Shown one piece after another: positions 52,320-62,813 of a stretch of DNA of 62,813 nt. The translations under genes and the position numbers were made by a program. The DNA lies in assembly GCA_009928785.1 (NCBI GenBank), contig SABY01000009.1:1-62813 (forward strand), given 5' to 3'. Origin of the DNA: Clostridia bacterium. GTDB lineage: Bacteria > Bacteroidota > Bacteroidia > Bacteroidales > 4484-276. The notes beneath the pieces were generated by a model. The model did no database searches. It worked only from the letters and a program-made list of their open reading frames with translations, and had not been told where the DNA came from. Every line of letters starts with the position of its first letter. The first letter of the stretch is position 1.

Positions 52320-55300
52320 TTATTTCGTTGGTTGCTCGGCTTTGGTATAGCGTGGATGAACCAATGTTTCGTACTCTTCTTTGGAGCCTACTATCAGGTC
52401 TTCGTATTCACGCAGGCCGGTACCAGCAGGAATCTTATGCCCTACAATCACGTTTTCTTTCAACCCGTTCAGCGCATCTGACTTGGCATTGATGGCAGCG
52501 TTATTGAGCACTTTGGTAGTTTCCTGGAATGAGGCAGCAGAGATAAAGCTGTTGGTTTGCAGCGATGCGCGCGTGATACCCTGCAACACCTGACGTGCAG
52601 TAGAGGTTTGTGCATCGCGAGATTCCACCAGGCGCTTGTCTTTGCGCTTTAGCTGCGAGTTTTCGTCGCGTAGCTTACGTGCCGAAATGATTTGCCCTGA
52701 CTTGTACAAGGTAGAATCACCCGACTCGGTAACTACTTTTTTACCAAAAATCCAGTCGTTTTCTTCCTGGAAGTCGATTTTGTTCACCAGTTCGTTTTCG
52801 AGAAATTTGGTATCGCCCTGGTCATCTACTTCTACCTTGCGCATCATCTGACGCACGATTACCTCAAAGTGTTTGTCGTTGATTTTAACACCCTGCAAAC
52901 GGTAAACTTCCTGTATCTCGTTGACGATATACTCCTGTACTTTCATGGGGCCTTTGATGGCAAGAATGTCGGCAGGGGTAAGGGCGCCTTCTGAGAGCGG
53001 AGTGCCGGCTTTTACAAAGTCGTTTTCTTGTGCCAGTATCTGCTTGGAGGTGGGGATAAGATAGCTTTTCTCTTCGCCGGTTTTGGAGGTGATAATGATC
53101 TCTTTATTGCCCCGCTTGAGTTTTTTACCAAATGAAACCACACCGTCGATTTCCGAAACTTTGGCCGGGTCGGAAGGATTACGTGCTTCGAATAGCTCGG
53201 TAACACGCGGCAGTCCACCGGTGATGTCGCCCGATTTGCCTATGGCACGTGGTATTTTTACCAGCACATCGCCGGGTTTTACCATCTGACCATTGTCAAC
53301 CGAAATGTGTGCACCCACCGGAAGGTCATAAACCTTTACTTCCACCTTTTCATCGTTCATCACGCTGATAGAAGGATTTTTGATCTTCTGGCGCGATTCG
53401 ATAATAACTTTTTCGTAATAGCCTGTTTGCTCGTCCGATTCGATACGGAAGGTTTTGTTTTCGATTACGTTGTTGAAATCGAGTTTTCCGCCCATTTCCG
53501 AGATGATCACGGCATTATATGGATCCCAAACACAGATTACATCGCCTTTCTTCACATGATCGCCTGATTTGAAAAACAGGTTGGAACCGTAAGGAATATT
53601 ATTGGAAGCCAAAGGAATTCCGGTGTTTACGTCCATGATCCGCATCTCAGCAGAGCGGCCTATCACCACCTGATATTCCTTGCCTTCAAAATTCTTGTAA
53701 GGAACGCTTCTCAGCTCGTCGATGTGCAGAACGCCGTCGAAGCGTGCCTCGATGCGCGACTGCGACGAAATGTTGCCACCGGCCACACCACCCACGTGGA
53801 AAGTACGCAGGGTAAGCTGTGTTCCAGGTTCACCGATCGACTGTGCAGCAATAACGCCCACAGCTTCTCCCTTTTGAACCATCCGCCCGGTGGCCAGGTT
53901 TCGGCCATAACATTTGGCGCAAACACCTTGCTTGGATTCGCACGTAAGCACCGATCTGATCTCGAGTGATTCGATGGGCGATTCTTCAATTTGGCGGCTT
54001 ATTTCTTCGGTAAGCTGTTCGCCGGCAGGAATGATGAGCTGGTTGGTTTGCGGATTATAAACATCGTGCAGTGTGGTTCGTCCCAGGATACGATCGTACA
54101 GGGTTTCAACTACTTCTTCGTTTTTCTTTAAAGTAGAAATGGTAAGACCGCGCAAGGTGCCGCAGTCTTCATCGGCAATGATAACATCCTGCGCCACGTC
54201 AACCAAACGACGGGTAAGATAACCGGCGTCGGCAGTTTTAAGCGCCGTATCGGCCAGACCCTTACGGGCGCCGTGCGTTGAAATAAAATATTCGAGTACC
54301 GTTAATCCTTCTTTAAAGTTGGATAGAATTGGGTTCTCGATAATTTCGCCACCGGTAGCACCTGATTTCTGGGGTTTGGCCATCAAACCACGCATCCCCG
54401 AAAGCTGTCGAATCTGTTCTTTACTGCCACGGGCACCTGAATCGAGCATCATATACACAGGGTTGAATCCCTGCTTGTCTTTAGCAAGTTGATCCATCAG
54501 TGTGCGCGTAAGCTTACTGTTGGTATGTGTCCAGATGTCGATGATCTGGTTGTAGCGTTCGTTGCTGGTGATGAAACCCATGCTGTAGTTTTGCAGCACT
54601 TCGTCCACCTCGGCATTGGCTTCGGCTATGAGGGTTTCTTTTACTTCAGGAATGATAACATCGCCCAGGTTGAAAGAAAGTCCGCCTCGGAAAGCCATCG
54701 TAAATCCAAGATTCTTAATGTCGTCGAGGAATTTGGCTGTGGTGGCGGTATCGGTTTTTTTCAGGATATCGCCGATGATATCACGCAAGGCTTTTTTGGT
54801 AAGCAGTTGGTTGATGTAGCCATATTCTTCGGGCACCACCCGATTGAATAGTACACGACCTACGCTGGTTTCGGTGAGCACATTTTTTATCGAACCATCC
54901 TCCTGTTTCATCGGAAGACGAACCTGGATAATGGCGTGCAAATCTACTTTTTGTTCGTTGTAGGCTATGATAACCTCTTCGGGCGAATAAAACTTATAGC
55001 CTTCGCCTTTGATAATTAACTCCGGTGTGCTTTTTCTGGATTTGGTGATGTAGTAAAGGCCGAGCACCATGTCCTGCGATGGTACTGCAATAGGAGCACC
55101 GTTGGCCGGATTGAGAATGTTGTGCGAGGCAAGCATCAAAATTTGTGCTTCCAGTATAGCAGCATTTCCCAGCGGAACGTGCACGGCCATTTGGTCGCCG
55201 TCGAAGTCAGCGTTAAACGCCGTACATGCCAGCGGATGAAGCTGGATTGCTTTGCCTTCGATAAGCTTGGGCTGGAAAGCCTGAATACCCAGGCGGTGCA

Positions 55301-56630
55301 ACGTAGGCGCACGGTTGAGCAGCACAGGATGTCCTTTGAGGATATTTTCGAGAATGTCCCAAACTACCGGGTCTTTTCTATCCACTATCTTTTTAGCAGA
55401 TTTTACTGTTTTCACAATACCGCGTTCGAGCATCTTGCGGATGATAAAAGGCTTAAAAAGCTCTGATGCCATGCCTTTGGGCAAGCCACACTCGTTGAGT
55501 TTGAGATCAGGTCCCACTACGATTACCGAACGGCCGGAATAGTCCACACGTTTTCCGAGGAGGTTTTGACGGAAACGTCCTTGTTTTCCTTTCAGGCTGT
55601 CGCTAAGCGATTTGAGCGCACGGTTTGATTCGGTTTTCACAGCATTCGCTTTACGCGAATTATCAAACAATGAGTCAACGGCTTCCTGAAGCATCCGCTT
55701 TTCGTTGCGCATGATTACATCGGGCGCTTTTATCTCTATTAATCGCTTGAGTCGGTTGTTGCGGATAATTACGCGGCGGTACAGGTCGTTAAGGTCGGAA
55801 GTGGCAAAACGGCCACCATCAAGTGGCACCAGCGGGCGCAACTCGGGCGGTATTACCGGCACTACTTTTACAATCATCCACTCGGGACGATTTTCGATGC
55901 GGTTGCGGGCATCACGGAAAGCTTCCACTACCTGCAAGCGTTTCAAAGCATCGGCTTTACGCTGCTGCGAAGTTTCATTGTTGGCTTTGTGACGCAGGTC
56001 GTAAGAGAGTTCGTCCAGGTTGATGCGTGCCAGCAAATCGTGCAGGGCGTCGGCGCCCATCTTGGCGATAAATTTATTGGGATCGCTCTCGTCGAGGTAT
56101 TGATTTTCGGGCGGAATAGTTTCCATGATGTCGAAATATTCCTCCTCGGTCAGGAAGTCGAGATAAGCAATGCCATCGTCTGCTTTGATGCCGGGGTTGA
56201 TCACCACATAACGTTCGTAATAAATGATGGCGTCGAGTTTCTTGGTTTGCAGTCCAAGCAAGGCTCCGATCTTGTTGGGCAACGATCGGAAAAACCAGAT
56301 GTGTGCAACAGGAACCACCAGTTGAATATGGCCGGTGCGTTCGCGGCGTACCTTTTTCTCGGTAACTTCCACGCCGCAGCGGTCGCACACGATTCCTTTG
56401 TAACGGATTCGTTTGTATTTTCCGCAGTGGCACTCCCAGTCTTTTACCGGCCCGAAGATACGCTCGCAAAACAAGCCGTCGCGTTCGGGCTTGTAGGTGC
56501 GGTAGTTGATTGTCTCGGGCTTGAGCACCTCGCCATGCGAGCGCTCCAGTATAGTCTCAGGGGAGGCCAGGCTAATAGTTATTTGTGAAAATTCGTTTTT
56601 AACAATTAAACTATCTTTTCTAAAAGCCAT
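52320..56630 (-). CDS. rpoC: RNA polymerase beta' subunit
   Basis: A 1436-residue catalytic subunit. The first zinc site is [20 protein letters not shown] near residues 68-87. The active-site metal motif [12 protein letters not shown] is near 466-477, the bridge and trigger regions follow, and the second zinc site is [13 protein letters not shown] near 894-906. It begins [19 protein letters not shown], a start common in Bacteroidota. It follows rpoB by 73 nt on the same strand and ends the operon at a 12-bp hairpin. Length and motifs are normal. Confidence 0.98.
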   Translation of the reverse strand: MAFRKDSLIVKNEFSQITISLASPETILERSHGEVLKPETINYRTYKPERDGLFCERIFGPVKDWECHCGKYKRIRYKGIVCDRCGVEVTEKKVRRERTGHIQLVVPVAHIWFFRSLPNKIGALLGLQTKKLDAIIYYERYVVINPGIKADDGIAYLDFLTEEEYFDIMETIPPENQYLDESDPNKFIAKMGADALHDLLARINLDELSYDLRHKANNETSQQRKADALKRLQVVEAFRDARNRIENRPEWMIVKVVPVIPPELRPLVPLDGGRFATSDLNDLYRRVIIRNNRLKRLIEIKAPDVIMRNEKRMLQEAVDSLFDNSRKANAVKTESNRALKSLSDSLKGKQGRFRQNLLGKRVDYSGRSVIVVGPDLKLNECGLPKGMASELFKPFIIRKMLERGIVKTVKSAKKIVDRKDPVVWDILENILKGHPVLLNRAPTLHRLGIQAFQPKLIEGKAIQLHPLACTAFNADFDGDQMAVHVPLGNAAILEAQILMLASHNILNPANGAPIAVPSQDMVLGLYYITKSRKSTPELIIKGEGYKFYSPEEVIIAYNEQKVDLHAIIQVRLPMKQEDGSIKNVLTETSVGRVLFNRVVPEEYGYINQLLTKKALRDIIGDILKKTDTATTAKFLDDIKNLGFTMAFRGGLSFNLGDVIIPEVKETLIAEANAEVDEVLQNYSMGFITSNERYNQIIDIWTHTNSKLTRTLMDQLAKDKQGFNPVYMMLDSGARGSKEQIRQLSGMRGLMAKPQKSGATGGEIIENPILSNFKEGLTVLEYFISTHGARKGLADTALKTADAGYLTRRLVDVAQDVIIADEDCGTLRGLTISTLKKNEEVVETLYDRILGRTTLHDVYNPQTNQLIIPAGEQLTEEISRQIEESPIESLEIRSVLTCESKQGVCAKCYGRNLATGRMVQKGEAVGVIAAQSIGEPGTQLTLRTFHVGGVAGGNISSQSRIEARFDGVLHIDELRSVPYKNFEGKEYQVVIGRSAEMRIMDVNTGIPLASNNIPYGSNLFFKSGDHVKKGDVICVWDPYNAVIISEMGGKLDFNNVIENKTFRIESDEQTGYYEKVIIESRQKIKNPSISVMNDEKVEVKVYDLPVGAHISVDNGQMVKPGDVLVKIPRAIGKSGDITGGLPRVTELFEARNPSDPAKVSEIDGVVSFGKKLKRGNKEIIITSKTGEEKSYLIPTSKQILAQENDFVKAGTPLSEGALTPADILAIKGPMKVQEYIVNEIQEVYRLQGVKINDKHFEVIVRQMMRKVEVDDQGDTKFLENELVNKIDFQEENDWIFGKKVVTESGDSTLYKSGQIISARKLRDENSQLKRKDKRLVESRDAQTSTARQVLQGITRASLQTNSFISAASFQETTKVLNNAAINAKSDALNGLKENVIVGHKIPAGTGLREYEDLIVGSKEEYETLVHPRYTKAEQPTK

Positions 56631-56703
56631 TAATGGGTTGTATTTGGATGATTATTTAAAAACAAAATCTTAAAAGAAAACCCGAAGGTTTCCGGGTGTA
56701 CCG

Positions 56704-60510
<3,807 letters not shown>

Positions 60511-60570
60511 TGTTGTAAAGTTTTGGTTATGAATAAGATGAAATAAATAAAGAACAAGGCGGCATAATAC

Positions 60571-60621
60571 AAAGAAATATAGACTCTGCACAGCGCTGCT
60601 GGCAGAAGTCTATATTTCTTT
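60571..60621 (-). promoter_or_regulatory. Long stem-loop between rplL and rpoB
   Basis: AAAGAAATATAGACT (60571-60585) pairs with 60607-60621, and CTGC (60586-60589) with GCAG (60602-60605) beyond one bulged A, giving a 19-bp stem. The 12-nt loop contains CAGCGCTG. It begins 20 nt after the rplL stop. No T run follows on the minus strand, so an attenuator or RNase III-type processing site is more likely than a full terminator. Confidence 0.75.
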
Positions 60622-60640
60622 TATAAACGTGCTATAGGAG

Positions 60641-61015
60641 CTATTTGATCTCCACTTCGGCACCGGCTTCTTCGAGCTGCGATTTGAGTGCTTCAGCTTC
60701 GTCTTTCGACACACCTTCTTTGACGGGTTTGGGAGCGGCATCCACAAGTGCTTTTGCTTCCTTAAGCCCCAGGCTGGTCAATTCTTTAACGAGTTTTACT
60801 ACTGCCAGTTTGCTCTGACCTGCTGCTTTGATGATCACATCAAATTCAGTTTGTTCAACTTCGCCTGCATCGGCTGCGGCTACTGGTCCTGCTACTGCTA
60901 CTGCTGCGGCTGCCGGCTCAATGCCGTACTCGTCTTTGAGAATCTGAGCAAGCTCATTTACTTCTTTTACCGTCAGATTAACTAATTGTTCTGCAAAAGA
61001 TTTTAAATCTGCCAT
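60641..61015 (-). CDS. rplL: 50S ribosomal protein bL12
   Basis: A 124-residue acidic stalk protein. The N-terminal dimerisation helix ([31 protein letters not shown]) is joined by an Ala/Val-rich hinge ([14 protein letters not shown]) to the C-terminal factor-binding domain ([19 protein letters not shown] ... [20 protein letters not shown]). It binds elongation factors on the ribosome. It lies 58 nt downstream of rplJ and upstream of a long stem-loop before rpoB, which could set the higher bL12 dose relative to RNA polymerase. Confidence 0.98.
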   Translation of the reverse strand: MADLKSFAEQLVNLTVKEVNELAQILKDEYGIEPAAAAVAVAGPVAAADAGEVEQTEFDVIIKAAGQSKLAVVKLVKELTSLGLKEAKALVDAAPKPVKEGVSKDEAEALKSQLEEAGAEVEIK

Positions 61016-61073
61016 TGTATTGTTTGTTTTTATAGATTATTCGTGAAAACTAATTGTGTAATTTGAAAACTTA

Positions 61074-61601
61074 TTATGCTTCTTTTTCTGATAGTGTTTG
61101 AAGTATGCCCGAAATCTTGTGTCCTCCCGACTGCAGCGCACCAATAACATTTTTGGCAGGCGATTGCAACAGTGCAATGATGTCAGCAATAACTTCATTT
61201 TTGCTCTTAATACTTTCCAGAGCATCCAGTTGGTGGCTGCCCAGGTAAGTCGATTCTTCAGCATAAGCTCCTTTGAGCTCTGGTTTGTCAGTTTTGTACT
61301 TGGTACGAAACTCTCTGATGAGCTTTGCCGGAGCATTGCTCACTTCGGTAAACATTACCGAGGTGGTTCCTTTGAGTGTATCGAAAAGACCGTGCAGGTC
61401 TTTATCAGATTTCTCCATGGCTTTGCGAAGCAGTGTGTTTTTTACCACCAACAGGTCGATTTTGCGGCCGTAGCACAGCCTTCTCAACTCACTGGTAACA
61501 GCCGAATTGAGGCCGCTGGTGCTGGTGATATAAAAATGAGATGCCTCGTTAATCTTCTGTGATAACGCCTCTATCGTTTGATTTTTTTCCTCTCTGGTCA
61601 T
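61074..61601 (-). CDS. rplJ: 50S ribosomal protein uL10
   Basis: A 175-residue protein with the uL10 start MTREEKNQTIEALSQKINEA, the rRNA-binding VTSELRRLCYGRKIDLLVVKNTLL region and a C-terminal helix that carries bL12 dimers. A Shine-Dalgarno AAGGAGA is 6 nt before the ATG, an exception in this window. In other bacteria the L10-L12 complex represses translation of this part of the operon; no leader structure was identified in the 26-nt gap to rplA. Confidence 0.97.
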   Translation of the reverse strand: MTREEKNQTIEALSQKINEASHFYITSTSGLNSAVTSELRRLCYGRKIDLLVVKNTLLRKAMEKSDKDLHGLFDTLKGTTSVMFTEVSNAPAKLIREFRTKYKTDKPELKGAYAEESTYLGSHQLDALESIKSKNEVIADIIALLQSPAKNVIGALQSGGHKISGILQTLSEKEA

Positions 61602-61607
61602 TTTAAA

Positions 61608-61614
61608 TCTCCTT
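61608..61614 (-). promoter_or_regulatory. Shine-Dalgarno site (AAGGAGA) for rplJ
   Basis: The minus strand reads AAGGAGA, then 6 nt, then the ATG at 61601. This is a near-perfect site in a genome segment where such sites are scarce. Confidence 0.65.
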
Positions 61615-61627
61615 GTTTTTAACGAAT

Positions 61628-62323
61628 TTATGCGCTTACTGATTTAGGATCAATCTGGATACCAAAGCTCATTGTACTCGACATGTAGATACTTTTTACG
61701 TATGTTCCTTTGCTGGCAGCGGGTTTGAGTTTCAGCACGGTGTTGATAAGTGTGCGGGCGTTGTCCACAATTTTTTCGCTGTCGAAAGATGATTTCGCCA
61801 CCGAAGCATGGATGATGCCTGTTTTGTCCACTTTAAAATCTATCTTACCTGCTTTCACGTCGTTGATAGCCTTGGTCAGGTCCATGGTTACGGTGCCCGT
61901 TTTCGGGTTGGGCATCAGTCCACGGGGGCCAAGAATACGACCCAACGGACCCACCTTGGGCATCACGTTAGGTGTGGTGATGATAACATCGACGTCAGTC
62001 CAGCCGCCTTTGATTTTTTCGATATACTCGTCCAAGCCAACATAATCGGCGCCTGCGGCCTTGGCTTCGTCTTCCTTATCGGGCGAACAAAGTACCAGCA
62101 CACGCATGGTTTTGCCTGTTCCGTGTGGGAGGGTTACCGAGCCACGAACCATTTGGTTGGCTTTACGCGGATCCACGCCCAGGCGGATGTCCATGTCGAT
62201 GGATGAGTCAAACTTGGTCATGGAAATTTCCTTGACAGTTGTAACTGCATCAGGAAGGGCGTAAACAGCATTTCTATCGAATTTCGCCAATGCTTCTCTA
62301 CGTTTTTTTGTCAGTTTTGCCAT
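61628..62323 (-). CDS. rplA: 50S ribosomal protein uL1
   Basis: A 231-residue protein of normal length with the uL1 signature ([20 protein letters not shown], the domain II core [21 protein letters not shown] near 125-145, and [17 protein letters not shown] at the end). It binds 23S rRNA at the E-site stalk. In many bacteria it also represses the L11-L1 mRNA; no site could be judged because the rplK leader is outside the window. It lies 48 nt downstream of rplK. Confidence 0.98.
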   Translation of the reverse strand: MAKLTKKRREALAKFDRNAVYALPDAVTTVKEISMTKFDSSIDMDIRLGVDPRKANQMVRGSVTLPHGTGKTMRVLVLCSPDKEDEAKAAGADYVGLDEYIEKIKGGWTDVDVIITTPNVMPKVGPLGRILGPRGLMPNPKTGTVTMDLTKAINDVKAGKIDFKVDKTGIIHASVAKSSFDSEKIVDNARTLINTVLKLKPAASKGTYVKSIYMSSTMSFGIQIDPKSVSA

Positions 62324-62371
62324 TTTGTTTAAAATGTTACTTTAATTTTTAAGTGCTCGTAGATTTCACTG

Positions 62372-62813
62372 TTAGTTGCTAAAGGGTGCCTTACCCTTTA
62401 CGGTGATACCCATGCTGCGGGCTGTGCCTGCTACCATGCGCATTGCCGATTCGGATGTAAAACAGTTCAGGTCTTTCATCTTTAATTCGGCAATGTTTTG
62501 CACCTGCTCCCAGGATACCGCTGCAATCTTTTTACGATTGGATTCGGCGGAGCCTTTTTTCTGCTTGGATGCTTCTAACAGTTGAACTGCAACCGGCGGA
62601 GATTTTATTACGAAATCAAAGGATTTGTCCTTGTAAACGGTGATGATCACGGGCAATATTTTGCCAGCCTGATCTTGTGTACGACCATTGAACTGTTTAC
62701 AAAATTCCATGATGTTCACCCCTTTGGCACCCAATGCAGGGCCTACCGGAGGTGATGGATTTGCTGCGCCACCTTTGATTTGCAGTTTGATTAATCCGCT
62801 AACTTCTTTTGCC
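62372..62813 (-). CDS. rplK: 50S ribosomal protein uL11 (start codon cut by the window edge)
   Basis: The frame runs to the end of the window and lacks only the first two bases of its start codon, so the protein would be 147 residues. It reads [38 protein letters not shown], and ends [14 protein letters not shown]. uL11 forms the base of the GTPase stalk. It is the first visible gene of the rplK-rplA-rplJ-rplL-rpoB-rpoC operon. The internal TTG at 62734 is not the start because the upstream residues are clearly uL11. Confidence 0.97.
   Translation of the reverse strand, partial: AKEVSGLIKLQIKGGAANPSPPVGPALGAKGVNIMEFCKQFNGRTQDQAGKILPVIITVYKDKSFDFVIKSPPVAVQLLEASKQKKGSAESNRKKIAAVSWEQVQNIAELKMKDLNCFTSESAMRMVAGTARSMGITVKGKAPFSN

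Noticed and set aside
60511..60591. N-terminal 27-residue extension of RpoB from a GTG
   Set aside because: It is unlike any RpoB N-terminus and its start lies in the loop of the rplL-rpoB hairpin.

Overview
The window looks like a chromosomal segment of an anaerobic member of the Bacteroidota, probably Bacteroidales or Marinilabiliales-like and possibly uncultivated. The evidence is: three proteins with C-terminal type IX secretion (T9SS type A) sorting domains; a complete moxR-DUF58-BatA-E operon; DUF4831 and DUF3467 proteins; type III glutamine synthetase; Bacteroidota-type promoters (TTTG, about 19 nt, TAnnTTTG); and few Shine-Dalgarno sequences. Maturases for [FeFe] hydrogenase (HydE, HydF) and HypD point to an anaerobic hydrogen metabolism. 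No prophage, insertion sequence, CRISPR array, tRNA or rRNA was seen.

Layout. 1-6.2 kb: end of a K+-channel RCK domain, a DMT transporter, a comB-mpl pair, gcvT and sucC; a cluster of REP-like hairpins lies between the last two. 6.6-16.8 kb: lytic transglycosylase, then a chemotaxis operon (STAS, CheY, CheA, CheW, MCP), glnN and DUF4831. 16.9-22.2 kb: free-standing TonB-C protein, acyl-CoA dehydrogenase, hypD, hydE and hydF. 22.3-32.5 kb: secreted subtilase, DUF169, CHMI-like, TlpA-like, bS20, RadC, polysaccharide deacetylase-like, DnaX. 32.5-42.7 kb: DASS transporter, arcC-argF pair, two secreted T9SS proteins and a papain-like protein that has lost its catalytic residues. 42.9-51.7 kb: a 30-unit heptanucleotide array abutting the eight-gene Bat operon. 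51.9-62.8 kb: DUF3467, then rpoC, rpoB, rplL, rplJ, rplA and rplK, all on the minus strand.

How genes work together. CheA, CheW, CheY and the MCP make a membrane signalling array; the MCP tail ends in a likely CheR/CheB tether. HydE and HydF build the H-cluster. ArcC and ornithine carbamoyltransferase make the ATP-yielding half of the arginine deiminase route. The Bat proteins with MoxR form an envelope-associated AAA/VWA machine. Ribosomal stalk and RNA polymerase genes share one operon.

The most notable signals are: an A10 run in dnaX with stops in both alternative frames just after it (predicted tau/gamma production); an rpoB gene whose best start is TTG, preceded by a 19-bp stem-loop; the two-word heptanucleotide array; the catalytically dead C1 peptidase; and paired REP-like hairpins.
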